Shown in pieces: positions 31,982-44,174 of a stretch of DNA of 64,000 nt (the stretch's first letter is position 1; every line of letters begins with the position of its first letter). This stretch comes from Corinectria fuckeliana (taxonomy: Eukaryota > Ascomycota > Sordariomycetes > Hypocreales > Nectriaceae), in NCBI GenBank assembly GCA_019137255.1, contig WPDH01000092.1:164955-228954 (forward strand). The letters run 5' to 3'. Both the position numbers and the translations under genes were made by a program. A model generated the notes under the pieces. The model did no database searches and was not told where the DNA came from. It worked only from the letters and a program-made list of their open reading frames with translations.

Positions 31982-33272
31982 GGTGAAAGGGTGGACTTGG
32001 ATAATGGCGGAGTATCTGGTGATTAACTTCTGTGTTTCTATAGGCTTTTCCCGAGCTGATTATCAGCAGGCCAGTCCAAGGCCACGTCTTTATACTCACA
32101 AAATTGCTTGAGAGGTGGAGTGGGAGATAGTGAGAGCGAAAGACTGGACTGATCCGGGGTGTTTTCCTTGTCTCCGACGGCTGAGAATGAAACATGCTTA
32201 ATTTAGAATTGAGATGTATGTTGGTTGCAGAAGGAGCCAGTCAGTTAAACCCATTATACCATACTTCTTCGTATCAGAATCCTTCAAAAACTCAGAGAAC
32301 TAACAAGAGTATTCTGCTCCATGCATATCGGCATCGCCAAGTTGTGTTGGTACCTGGCGCTCTGCCCCCGTCTTACGTGATTCCTGCAGGCGGCACAGCA
32401 GCCAAGAAATGTCCCTTTCGGCGCGAAGACCTGTGACTGGCTGTGCTTGAAAGCAATCTTGGAGAAGCTGAATCATTTGTCAACCTGGGCGCACGGAATT
32501 TCCATTTTCTATCAGAATGCGCCGCTGCCCCCAAGTCCCGTGCAGCGAATCCGCCCGCCCCCACGACAGCCCTGTGGTGGAACGATGAGATCCTCTCGAC
32601 AAACGTTCTTGTTTGGGGTATTGGATGATGGTGGCTGCGCCTCGGGGCCCGAGTTGGTCAGAGCCCGATACAGGGCTGCTCGATTTCTATGTTTGCCAAT
32701 TAAACAGGAAAGTACTTGCCCTAGACCTACCTTTTTTATATATACTTGAACAAAATACCACTGACTTTGATTGATTCAAGTTAATGGCTTGTGTAAATTA
32801 ACTTATGCTCCCCTGAGTTGAATTGTAATCCAGGAGGTGAATTGATTTGTTCAAATCGAGCTCAATTGTTGCCAGCCTTGGCGGTGGCGGGCTGCATCTC
32901 ACAGCCGCAGCCGGGCGCGGCATGCGTTATCTCGGTTGGCTGAGACACTTACGTTGGGCGTCTGCAATCACCACTTCTTTCGGGCTTATTACCTTTTATG
33001 TATGTCAGGCACATGGCAGCTTGAACCAACGCTGAAAGACGATTGGATGCATGCATGTCTCCTGGTCTTACTGCAATACAACTATGTGTCTGACCAACAC
33101 CACCAACCACATGTAATCCTTCTCGTATTGGCACCAGCTCATAATTTTCGCTATTTCTGGATTCCATGATGGCCAGATGGACTCGGCCGCAGAGCACGGA
33201 GCCTTGCTCTGTTATGACCGACCTCTAGATACTATCTCATCTACATTGTTCAACTCTTTGTTTATTTCTACC
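31982..33272. other. Intergenic stretch of 1.3 kb
   Basis: Between divergent secreted-protein genes. Several short frames on both strands, none with a recognisable motif. It presumably contains both promoters. Confidence 0.5.
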
Positions 33273-35673
33273 ATGAAGTACATGTTCAGCTTGGCCATCG
33301 GTGCCGGCCTTTTAACTGAGGCTTTCGGCAACCGCGATGTGCCTCGGCAGGCGCAGGGTATACCCACAGAAACTCCAGCCATACTTCCTAGAGAGTATGT
33401 TCCTTGAAACATCTGTTTGTGATGAGATACTAAACTGTGTCATAGTGGCGAATACATCTACGTTCTACAGCCACCTGACCGTGCTAAAATTCCCCTCAAC
33501 CCGCCTTCGCCAGATAGAGTGTAATCTATTCCCCATTCCTTTTCTCCAGACATTACCGTGTTAGGCTTGCTAGGCTCACTTGCTGACTCTTTCGATTACG
33601 CCTATAGTAAAGGATCCATCGGAGTTTGGACAGAGTATCTGACAGAAGTTGAGGGTAGCACTAGTGTAAGTATCCTGTCTTGACATATTCAGCGGGACCC
33701 GCAACTAACTCAATACTTCATGCAGTGGATCGGCCCTGATCCATCTTATATCGCAGTTGAGACAACGACAACTAAGAACGCTGAGGGAGCGGACGTTACA
33801 GCAACTGTCAATAAGGCAGTAGACGTTATTAAAGCCGACAACGGCGGCCTTGATCTGATCTTGAGTCCAACTTTCATAGAGAAAGTTGGAAAGATTCTGA
33901 AGGAGGTGCCCCCTTGCACGAGAAAGCGCCTCCGCAGACGGCAGGGCCCAAGTTGTGGAATTGAGGGAGCTGCCCGGCGGATTAGCGAAGATTCAGCCGT
34001 GGGTGATTTGTTTTCCGAGCAGGTCCACGACGAAGTCTCGGAAGAGGCGGGATTAGAGGCGGGCTCGGATTCAGCGTATGGAACCGACGAGGACGGTTTC
34101 AGCGAAGGTGCGGAAGGACCCCCAGGTTCTGAGGCAGGTGAGACTGTTGAAGCAGTGATTGTTGGGACAGAAGCGGACGCGGCAGCCATTGCAGCGGCTG
34201 CTGGAGAGATGGAAGGGACCATCGTTGTGGGTGGCATCACTCTCACTTCTGTTACCTTTTTGGGTATGCTGTTGAAGGCTTTTGACACGAACGGCAAGGT
34301 TGAGCCGGTCTATCACATCCCGCCTGAGGATATCCAAACAGTGACGAAGTCGAAAACGGAAACGTCAACGCAAAAGCAAACGCAGACTACCACGACTTCA
34401 GCCGCGTCTTGCCCAACTAGCTTGGTGAGTAGCCCCTTTCGCAATGACATTGGCGATGACTAGAGACTAACCAGATCGTGAAGCCTAATTGCCCAGATGA
34501 TTGCAAAGCAACCAGAGTTGCAGATCCCAAGCCAACAGACTTTCCTCAATGGTCTTGTTCCGAGGTAAAAAAGATTAGCGACACTGAGTAGTGATCCTGT
34601 GCTAATGAGTTCTGGCAATAGGGGAAGAACAAGGACTGTAGATGTAGCCCTAAGAGCGACGTATCCATCCACATCTTTAGCCAGGACTTTGAGAACGCGA
34701 TTCGGTTCGCCTCGGAAGAACTCGAGAAGATTGACGACGAACCCGAAGAACCCGAGATCACATGTCCCAACGAATTCTCCAATGCCCCAAATAAATTCTT
34801 TGGAGACGTGGCGGCAGGCTTCTGCGACTACATCAAGGACGATTTCGATAAGACAAGCGAGGATCTTCCATTCGACATCTACGGCGGAAAAGTTGCCCGA
34901 CTCTCCCGCCGATCCGCGCATCTAATGCGAAGAACGCCACCGGAGGACCCAGAGATGTACAAGGATTACGTCTTCTGGCTTTCTTGGATACCAAAGGAAG
35001 GATATTGTTTGATGGATAAGGAGAATATCTGCACCGAGGCGTTCAAAAAGCTGGTGCAGAGTCAGCCTTGTGAGTACTTATCAAGATATTTCTTGCTCAG
35101 AATGTAGCTAACTTTCGGCAGGCGGACAGAACCACGGCTCCATGACAAATCGAATGACAGTCGACGCAAAGATTGACGTGGGATGAGGCGAGTACAAGTG
35201 GAAAGTCGAAGCGCCTAAGAAAGACGAGCCCGAGGAACCCGAGAAGCCCGACTTGGACGACCTGCAATGCACCGACAGGCATAAACACCGAGACGTACAA
35301 GACGGCGCACAGGACACATGGGCACAGGCCGGATGCAAGTGGTACGCGGACGGTAAGACCATGAAGCCTGGAGACAAGGAAGTCTACTGGGGCCCCCCCG
35401 GTGTAACTGGAGCATCGCACATGAACTACAAGATCTCGTGGAAAGAGGACTGCGGGGGGTTTGATGAGCAATCGCTGGGAAACCCCGTCGAGGGCGAAGA
35501 CGTCGACTGTTATAGTTTGATGCGAGAGAACTACAAGTCTTGTAAGTCTAACCCGAATCCCCGAATTTGTACTGGGAACTATTTACTGACTCAGTTTGTT
35601 AAAAGGCAATAACGGTGGCGCAGGAGGCTACAGGGACGCGGGTTGTCTCCGCTATGAGTTCTATGTGAAATAG
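33273..35673 (+). pseudogene. Large secreted cysteine-containing protein, eight exons, one nonsense codon
   Basis: A signal peptide (MKYMFSLAIGAGLLTEAFG) opens the gene. Exons at 33273-33394, 33446 to about 33510, about 33550-33665, 33726-34424, 34475-34564, 34622-35069, 35122-35541 and 35606-35673 carry GT-AG borders; only the exon 2/3 join is uncertain. The central part holds a basic, Kex2-like RKRLRRRQ and a long acidic Glu/Gly/Ala-rich region. The C-terminal third is Cys-containing and ends NNGGAGGYRDAGCLRYEF, a pattern I associate with uncharacterised secreted fungal proteins. A TGA at 35184-35186 interrupts IDVG and GEYKWKVEAP; TGG there would fit, so a single G-to-A change seems responsible. 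It may be a fresh pseudogene, or the codon may be misread. Function unknown. Confidence 0.7.
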
Positions 35674-36028
35674 AAGTGATATTAAACTTTCTGTTTCTAC
35701 ATACCTTAAGAGAATTAGCCAAGCGGCGAAGCTATTAAACGTTATGTAGAGAAGTAAGAAAAGGGTTGAAATTCGGGTTTAAATAGGAGAGACGTAAAGG
35801 TTTATTACGGAAAGTTCTTAATAGGTAAGGGGCCACATGTAGGAAGCCAGTTATGTAGTTAACATTAAATATTAACTCAGCATAACCCGTAACATCTTCT
35901 AGAAATTAAGAGCATTATATTAATAATTATAAGTCTCTTATAGACCTAAGGGTGTGCTATGTCAATTCTTTTATTTTATTTACTGCCTTATAATAACATT
36001 ACATCTTTACTTCCCTTGTCTTAGCACT

Positions 36029-36230
36029 ATAAAGTTTGTCACTCTTATTCTAACTATTCTAAGCGCAGCCTTAGCCACTCCGTTTAAAGTAGAGGACAGG
36101 CTACTAGTTAATAATCTACAAGCGCGAGCAATCTTTTAATGTCCCGCCTGCTTTAAACGTCGCACTGGGAATTATCTGCTATAATAACGACTCAAAGTGC
36201 GTTTTAGCTAACCCTGAAGGTTGCGTAAGT
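36029..36230 (+). pseudogene. RIP-damaged small cysteine-rich secreted protein relic
   Basis: After an ATA where a start would be expected, the frame reads KFVTLILTILSAALATPF, a good signal peptide, then KVEDRLLVNNLQARAIF and a stop. Continued reading gives CPACFKRRTGNYLL, two stops and, one frame over, DSKCVLANPEGC, so four or more Cys residues are spaced as in small secreted effector-like proteins. The region is AT-rich. ATG to ATA and the stop codons fit C:G to T:A changes. Confidence 0.5.
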
Positions 36231-36777
36231 ACTTAATCACTCCTCTACACTACTAAGTAAGTATAGGCAAAAATAGGTATGTAAGTTTAATAGAAAGGGA
36301 ATGGCACGCCCTTCTAGCTAAGCAAGGCATGGCATGGGTAACAAGGCAGAAAGACTCAAGCTCGGCGCCAACCTGACACTCTAATCATCAGCGCCAATTT
36401 AGCTTACGAGCACCACTGTTTGAGGTGGACTGGAACGACCAACCTAATTCCATCCAAGAGTAGGCCATGACGACCGAGTCATTAGCTATACTTATATGCT
36501 CGGCTTGCCTCGTCAGGGATGGGATGATTGCATTGGCACATCATCCAAAGGTAAGATTATTGAGCAACGAATCGCTGGCTAATGGTAATCTACCACTCTA
36601 TACGCTGATAACACCAAACTGATATGCACACTTCTTCCGTGCCCCCATTCGGCCCCTCCCATCTCACAGCTCACAGCAGCAATCGTGTTTCCTGATGTAT
36701 CACACCTTGGCGTCTTCCGATATCATGAAAGAGTAGTCCAGACGACATGCCTCAGAGTGTCAAGCTCGATCATTATG
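36231..36777. other. Intergenic stretch, nothing recognised
   Basis: No coding frame or repeat of note. Confidence 0.5.
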
Positions 36778-37317
36778 TTATGGTTGCGAGTACATGCCGC
36801 CAACTTGAGCAGCCCCCTCAACAGGACTTATCCACTCTAATCGTCTATCAGTGTATATCTCCACCTCAGGTTTCCGTGCATTCAAAATCCCGATGTCATC
36901 AAATATTCCCGCCCGGACGATTGTAATCTCGTCAGGTTCTCCGTCGGATTTTATCTTCCGTCCAAAAAGCGGCGTGCCTATCAATTTCATCAGGAGGCTG
37001 TCTTCTCAAAAGCAGTCTTGTGATACAGACCACAGTCAGAACAGAAATAATTCTTGATATGATTTCCACTGTCCGATGTTTTTGCCACTTCTTTCGGACT
37101 TCCAGAGATCTCTAGATCTGCACTTTTAACGACAAAATTGTACGTATAGGGTGACCCGGTAAGCTTGCGACAATCGTCACAGTGGCACAGTGCCTAGAGG
37201 AAAATAAGGTTAGGAAGGTTAACCAAAAACTGAATCCTGTGGGTTACTAGCCGTCGTCGGAGGCTGACCATTATATTCGATTCGAACCTTCCCGCAGAAA
37301 CATCCGCCGACAGCCAT
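36778..37317 (-). pseudogene. GFA/CENP-V-domain protein, frame broken at two joins
   Basis: Exon 1 (37248-37317) encodes MAVGGCFCGKVRIEYNGQPP. After an intron ending CTCTAG, exon 2 from 37193 reads ALCHCDDCRKLTGSPYTYNF and YFCSDCGLYHKTAF, so the CxC, CxCxxC and CxxC zinc ligands of the glutathione-dependent formaldehyde-activating enzyme (GFA) fold are all there. The exon 1 and exon 2 phases do not match with the obvious splice sites. A second frame change near 36995 separates the zinc part from GTPLFGRKIK and ITIVRAGIFDD, which complete the domain. GFA proteins are small soluble zinc proteins, often of unknown substrate. Either two small indels broke it, or I have missed unusual splicing. 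Confidence 0.65.
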
Positions 37318-37426
37318 TTTCATAAAGTAGTCTCGGTAGTACTGGCTTAGAATTGTTTCACGAAGAAGACTTGAAGAAACGCATAACTGGCTGGCTAAAA
37401 GTACATCCAGGGTTAGCTTGTGACTC

Positions 37427-37493
37427 AGCTGATTTTGCCCCAACAATGAAGTGTTGAGCAAATGTGATTAAGCTGGTTTTGCCCCAACAATGA
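37427..37493 (+). repeat. Two-copy direct repeat of 23 bases
   Basis: AGCTGATTTTGCCCCAACAATGA minus its last three bases recurs 44 bases on (37471-37493) with one A-to-G difference. It lies upstream of the GFA-like gene on that gene's 5' side and could be regulatory or simply a local duplication. Confidence 0.6.
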
Positions 37494-37860
37494 CGGGAAC
37501 CACTAGACTACGATTTATGCCCAAATTACAGAGCGGTGAACCAAAGCGGATTAGTGAATCCGGTATTTATTTTCTGGCAGTGTGGAGTTTGAACGTTACA
37601 ACTGGATTCGAAAACTACTCTAGAGTGAGGTAGGATGGGTATTTTTGGGGTCAAGTAGATAATGAATGCTATAGTGTCGCGGGGTTGTAAGGCCAGGTGG
37701 AAAGTGCAGGCAGCCATTCCCACCCACTCCTTATTATCGCTCTCTATCGTGAGATACGGGGATTGGGATCAGAGTAGAACAGTTTCCAACATGGTTGATG
37801 CACTAAACAAGAGCTACAGGATCTGACCCACAAAATTGCTATGCTTATTGATATGAAGTA

Positions 37861-39712
37861 AGTCCCCCCCCCCCCCACTTCTGGACTACCCCCCCTTTTA
37901 GACCACTTTTCTGCTATCTTTACACCTATCTGCCTTTATATTCTAACTGTGATTTCTTACGTACTAATAGATTAATTATAATAATTTTTTTATTATTTTA
38001 ATTATTATATCTTAATATATAGAATCTAATATTTAAAATACTATTAAAAATATAAAAAATAAAGTATCTATATAAGTTATAGCCTTATATAATAGTATAC
38101 TATATTTAAGTCTAGTTAATTAAATTAATAGTTATTAAAGTTATTAAACTACTTATTAGACTTATTAAAAACTCTCTCTAAGTTAGAAATTAGATCTTAT
38201 TAACTAGATTTTAGTTAAGAAATACTTAGGCTTCTCTTTAATATAAGCCTAAGTTATTAAATTTATATCTTAAATTACTATCCTAAATAGGGTTATAAAG
38301 CCTCTTAGATCTTACTAGATTAAAGCTTTTAAATATAAAAATCTAAAGATTAAAACTCTTTAAGGTTAGAAGCTTAATATAGTATAATTTAATAGAGTAA
38401 TAACTAATAATATTAAGAGATTTTTTTACTAGCTAATAATCTTAGAGATTAAGAGTATTCTTAAGAAAAATTAATATAATATAAATAAAGCTAGTATTAT
38501 AAAAGAGTAAAAATATAATAGTCTTATACTAGAAAGCTTAAAGTATAAGATTATAATAATTAAGAACTTAAGCTTATATTTTTAAATTATAATTATTAAA
38601 TATATTAGTATAAATAGCTAGATTTTACTTCTCTTAGTAATCTTTAAAGAAAAAACTATTTAATAGTTATAGTTTTTAGTAAAGCTTAATTTTCTAGTAT
38701 CTTAAAACTTTATTTTAATAGAAAAGAGCTAGACTAATAACTAAATTACTCTAATCTAGCTAATAAAGGTTTTTATTTCTTATATAATACTAAAAAAAGC
38801 AGAGAATAAAAGACTTCTTATTATTAATAGTTATAGTAGTTATTATACTAATAATTTTATATTTAAATATTATAAGAATAATATATATTTATTATTTCTA
38901 ATCTCTAATTCTTCTTATATTTTTTAGCCTCTTAATATTACTATTTTTAGCCCTCTAAAAATATATATACTAGTAAGAGATTTTTAAGTTAGCTAAACTT
39001 AATAATTTTATACACTTAGATAAGATAACTTTTATCTATTATTATTATAAGACCTAATAAGCTACTCTTATATTTTTAAATATCTTAATAAGCTAAAAAT
39101 TATTTAAATTATAGCTAGTAAGTCTAATAAAACCTCTATTAAACCTTATAACTAGTAAGCTAAATATCTACTTATAGATACTACTTAAGATAATAGTAAA
39201 CCTATTAGAAATAACTATTAAGATACTTTTATTATTATAATAGCTAAAATCTATACTTTTAATTATCCTTTTATTAGTATTACTTAATAGATTTACTTAG
39301 CTTTTTCTAATAAAAGTTACTAAGAGATTAGACTATTAAAATATAAGATTAGCTACCTAAGAGAAGAAACTAATAGTCTTATAAACTAAATTAGAAGAAT
39401 TAAGACCTAAAAAGAGAAGAAAGCTTATATTTAATACTAATTTATACTTTATATAAGTCCTAAATATAATAAAAGCTTAAAAACTAATAAAAAAAATATT
39501 AGATCTACTAAGAATATTAAAAAAATATAAGAAAATTAGATTTTAGAATATATATTTTAAGTAGTAGCTTAACCTTCTAAATAGTAAAAAAATGCCTGAT
39601 TTTTAGTATTATATTATTATTTAATTAATAAGTGTTTATTAAGAGTGAGTTTTATAATATTACAAAAAAGTGGTCTAGAAGGGGGGGTAGTCTAGAAGTG
39701 GGGGGGGGGACT
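37861..39712. mobile_element. RIP-eroded DNA transposon with long C/G-run inverted repeats, TA-flanked
   Basis: The 1.85 kb element begins AGTCCCCCC and ends GGGGGGACT. The inverted repeats are about 50 bases, contain two homopolymer C/G runs, and share ACTTCTGGACTACCCCCC-like sequence with few changes. TA flanks both ends (37859-37860 and 39713-39714). AGTC termini and TA duplication fit the pogo/Fot1 branch of Tc1/mariner. The interior is extremely AT-rich and nearly lacks CpA and TpG, as expected after RIP. On the plus strand around 39310-39430 a frame reads NKSY, stop, EIRLLKYKISYLREETNSL with stops mostly TAG where Trp could stand, hinting at a coding remnant. No intact transposase exists. 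Confidence 0.85.
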
Positions 39713-42700
39713 TAATTATTAATAGCTCTGGCTAATAGTGATTCACTTCCAATACTGCTAAAAACCTTTGAGACTGTAGAGTCTGGACTCCGCAAAACTA
39801 AGTCTAGAATAACCACGTAGGTCTTCAGTAATTCTTTCACAGTGTCGAGATCAAATTGATGGATCCAAAACGCCAAGGAGCCAGAGATATGCCCCGCACT
39901 CTCGTCTACCTGAAGAACAAGGTCGTACTGCAGGACATGGTCAGCATTCCCCCGGCATCGTAAATACTCTAGGTAGCCACTCACCTCTGAGGCATCGTGT
40001 TTTTCCACAGGTATGAACCGCAGACTGCGTTGCTCTAAGTGATGTTCCAGGTCCTTTTCCTGGTAGTGCACCTTGGGATGTTGATCATGGTACTAAACAA
40101 TCCTCGGTCCGCCGGGCAACCCATCGACTTTTCGATGGCCTTTAGGGAACAGGGCTGATATGCCAAGGCCTCAATACTGGTCTTTTGAAACGACTGCATC
40201 AATTCCAATACAGAGGATGACGTGTGAGATAGGACGATATAACCAGGCAGGACGCTCAGGACAGGCCCCAAGATGTCTTCCAGGTTGGTCACCGGCGCAT
40301 CTCGACCAGCAACAAGCTAGCCAAAGCACACGGCGTCCTGCTGCGTGTAGCGCTTGAGCAGAAGTGCCCAGCAGAACTGGAGCAAATGAGCGGCCGTGAC
40401 TTGGACAAGGCGGCAGAAGTCAGATATTGTCTACCGTTGCGGAGAAGGAATAGAAAAGGAAAGTGAGATCTCCTCGGCGCGCCTAGGAAGATTGCCCGGG
40501 GATCGAGTTGGCGGCTGCAAGAGGAAGCATGGCTGTGCGCCCCGAAGGACTTGCTCTTGCCACGCCTTGTTGTTGGCTCTCACGGCACGCAAGTCGAACC
40601 AGTTGGCGTAAGCCGCGAATGCTGAGCCTAGCTAGTTAGGCGACGCATCGTTGTAGAACATGTCCAGGTCGGCCAACTTGTGCTCCAGGGCTACGGTGTC
40701 CGTGATCAGATGGCTCAGACTCAGCGTTAGGAAGAGCGCACTAGAGGGAGTCTGATACAGTACAAGCCGATGTGCCAATCCCAGTTTGGTGCCGGCAGCG
40801 CCGGAAGTCACTTCCTGTGAGAATGCATCGTGGCCCTCTCGGAGCCGTCCGGCAGCTTCAGCCTCATCTTCGACGTGCCGGACTTCAATGTGCGCCTGCG
40901 TCTCGAGGAGGGCCACTTAGTATAAGGTATCGTCCCGTGGGTTGACAACGAACAGGGTGCGAATAATAGGGTGGCGGTTTACGACGCTCTGCCAGGCTTG
41001 GGAGAAATTCTAGACATCCATATGAGCATCCAGGGCGTTCGTCGTCAATTGTGTAAGATAGGTGGCACAGTAAGGCCTGCCAGGATGCGTGAGGCTGGCA
41101 TAATATATCTGATGCTGGAAAGGAGTAGCTGGTACTACGGTATCGACGTTATGTTCCAAGACCGAAAGGAGCCTGAACAAGCGGGGATCGAGGCTGGGTC
41201 GATTCTCACTATTAACATGTGATGGATGGGACGGGAAGCTTCAGTCCAGCATGCAGGCGGCGAGCCCCCAGATAGTCCTCTCAGCCAGCAGATCGTGCGT
41301 CATCATCTGCAGATTTGCTTGTCTGCAGCGTCGTGTAACCTTCATGGCCATACCAGAATTTCCTCCGAGGGCGAAGAACGAATCATCAAGGTCAATGCTA
41401 GCTGTGATCCTGTCAGTTCTCATTACTGCCAAAGTATGTTTCGGCGCCCACAACACACCTTTGTCCGTTTCCAGGACCTCACTCCATAGCTATCGCAAAC
41501 ACTCCTCCAATTCAGTACCTGCTACCTTAATACCATTCTCTTTGACGCTCGGGTTACTGACCCGGCGAAACGTGGCTTCGTCCATGTCGTAGACGGCGTG
41601 TGCTATCGTCTTCAAGTCCACCTTATATGAGACAAGGAGAGGTAGACGTTTTGTAAGAAGCAGCAAGTCTAGAATCATGTAGCTTGGTAACGGAGATGCA
41701 AGTTGGCGCCGCACGGATTGCTCGACCCGCGCTGTTTCGGCAAGATTATGAAGCTCGTACAGTTCCCACATGTCACCTGTCTTGTTGCCACAGTTTTCCT
41801 TGCCTGCATCTTTATCATCTTGGCGCAGGCTCACGACCACGACTAACTTGCCTTTGCAAAGGCCTTCCTGTCCATCGAAGACGGCGACGTGCTTCACTTC
41901 CGGAATGGAGTGAATGGCATGTTCGACCTCTTGCCGCTCGATCCTGTAACCGTGCACCTTGATCTGGGAGTCGCGTCGACCTAGGAAGTAGAGGCTTCCA
42001 TCGATGTTGTATCGTACCAGATCCCCCGTCTTGTAGAGTCTGCGAGCACTGCCGCTGGCGTCTCGTCTTCAGACGATTTCGTCTTTCTGCCATGCCGCGT
42101 CGTTAACGAAGACTCGACTGGTTTCAGCTTCGTCTCCGGGGTAGCCACGTGCTACGATTGGACCTTGCACCAGTAGCTCACCCATAGCTCCTATTGGTAC
42201 TAGCAAGTCGTGGTTTGCCGGGTCGACAACCCATAATTTACAAGCTATGCCAAAGCCGATATTTCTCGTATCCGAGTCCGGGAGTAACCTCTGGCTGATA
42301 GCTGCGTTCCCTGAGGTTTCCGAAGGGCCGTAAGTGTTGATCAGGTGCACATGGGAGCCTCAAGTATCCACGTCAGACTGAGTAAGAGCTTCTCCGGCGA
42401 GTGGGAGTACCTATGCAGTCATGAGTGTCAGCAGAAGACAAGAGAAGTGTAGGAATAGTTGCTATGCTGTACCTTGACGCTCGGCACGTCTGTTAGAAAT
42501 AGCGTGCGTATGAGGGAGGGGGTTACATCCAATAGATTCACACTCATCCGCTGGAACCTTGTAGTATAGCAACTATCTTGGGCTTCCCAGTCGAGCCTGA
42601 TGTCGAAATAATATAGGCGAGAGCATCGAGGCTTGGCTTTGGCATCTCGCCATCTAGTTCGGATGACTGCAATGTGGTTTCGAGAGATGTCAAGCTAGCC

Positions 42701-43566
42701 ATGTCCACCACAGATTCATGACCCAGGAGCCCTGAGACTTTGTACTGCCAGGACGGCGAATTCAAGCCGACTGTAGACCGTGTTCGGGCAACTATATCTC
42801 GACATCGCTCCTGGGGCCAACTGGAGCCAAGATAGGAGAAAGCCCCGCCTGCTCGTAGCACACCACACATGGCCACCACTGCCCAGACAGATTTCTCGAA
42901 GCAGAGAGTAACCACATGCTCGAGGCCGGTGCCACTAGAGACCAGCCATCGAGCTAATCAGTGCGAAAGCTTGTCCAAATCGCCATAATGGATGACGATT
43001 CCTGTCGACTTGAGCGCGGGGCCAGAGGGCGCCTCAGGATTTCCGTCCCACAAGTTCGTCAAGGGTAGATGTCACCGCAACGGGGCTTGGCGAATTCTAG
43101 CGGGCGATCTGATCTTTCTGGCTCCTGTCGATGAGACCTAGCTGACTGACCGGCGTCATGGGACTAGAAACCAGCGCACGAACAGCTGCACCTAACGCGG
43201 ACATCATAAAGGCGGCTGTTGATCGGAGAGATACGCGGTGGAATAGTTGAGACAGACCGAAAGGGTTTCTAGGCCATCACAGACAGCCAGAGCGAGGTCG
43301 TACTGGGTGAGGGGGTTTAGCTGTGAGGGGCTTCAGACCGCAAGATTAGTTTCGAATGAGAATTCCGTTGACCTACGGACATCGGTCGGTTGAACATCCA
43401 TAATCGTGTTGAAGGGCTGACGTTCCCGCATACTAAGATTTCGATAGGTCCTTGGAAGCGAAGCCGTTTGGAAGGGAATCGCACTGTGGAGGTCCTCCTG
43501 ACAGGATTGTATCAGCTGGAGCGCTGTCGTATCCCGAGACTCGAGCTGAGTTCTTAAAATGTTCAT
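39713..43566 (-). pseudogene. Nonribosomal peptide synthetase, C-A-T-C remnant
   Basis: In minus-strand order: the end of a condensation domain (ENLSMRERQPFNT-like, QYDLALAV); a linker reading SALGAAVRALVSSPMTPVSQ and GLIDRSQKDQIAR with TAG where Trp is usual; an adenylation domain with IISTSGSTGKPK (A3), INTYGPSETSG (A5), HGYRIERQEVEHAI (A8) and VDLKTI (A10, Lys of YKVD kept); a carrier domain DDSFFALGGNSGMAMKV with its Ser; and a second condensation domain with SLSHLITDTVALE and, past a TAG, LVAGRDAPVTNLEDILGP. Many frame changes and stops break it. The frame ends at the transposon: the TA duplication plus the element's first A form the stop. No continuation is recognisable beyond the element. 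Confidence 0.88.
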
Positions 43567-44174
43567 ATTGATAGCTGAGAAGCTTTTAGCATACAGTCCC
43601 TGAATTCTCGCATGGGGTTTACAAAGTTAAATGGGTCTAGCATCAGAAAGCTCTGACTCCGACGTTTCCCATGAACGGGTGCTAAGATGTGCAGGGGAGA
43701 GCAGGAAGCTCTAGTTAAAACACTTACTTGGAGATGTTAGCATTATGTACATAGATAGGAACCACTTACCTAGGTAAGGAAAGAGGAAGAGGAAAATGGC
43801 AGGGTAGTTACCTGGGACCGATGATCTTCTCGATATTGCGGACTAGAAGTGCTCTTCCTTCAAGCTCCAACGAGAAGTGTTAGTCGTACGAGAGACGATC
43901 TATGCCACTGCTGGCGGGCATATGTAGAAGGTCGGGCGGGACGAAGTGAAGACTGAGAAGTGGAAAGTCGATTCACGGATGAGATGAGCAGTGAAGCTGC
44001 CTGGGTGCGGTGGTGGAAGCTCTTGACAACGTCGGCCGCCGGGTGGGGCGATCGGCGCCGGTGGACCGGGGCGTAGGCGGATCTACCTTCAACGACGAGC
44101 GCGGACGCGGCGATAGAGGAACGGACAGCGACGGAGGCGACGACGATGCGGTACTGTGACTTACAGCAGCTCAT
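43567..44174. other. Stretch between NRPS relic and channel gene
   Basis: Probably contains unrecognisable 5' NRPS remains and the channel gene's 3' region. The 104-codon minus frame at 43860-44174 is low-complexity and unsupported. Confidence 0.4.

Noticed and set aside
37861..37920. C-runs as a simple low-complexity region
   Set aside because: The same pattern occurs inverted at 39665-39712 with TA on both sides, so they are terminal inverted repeats.
43860..44174. A 104-codon minus-strand frame beside the NRPS relic
   Set aside because: Low-complexity Ser/Arg-rich composition, no motif, no continuation of NRPS homology.
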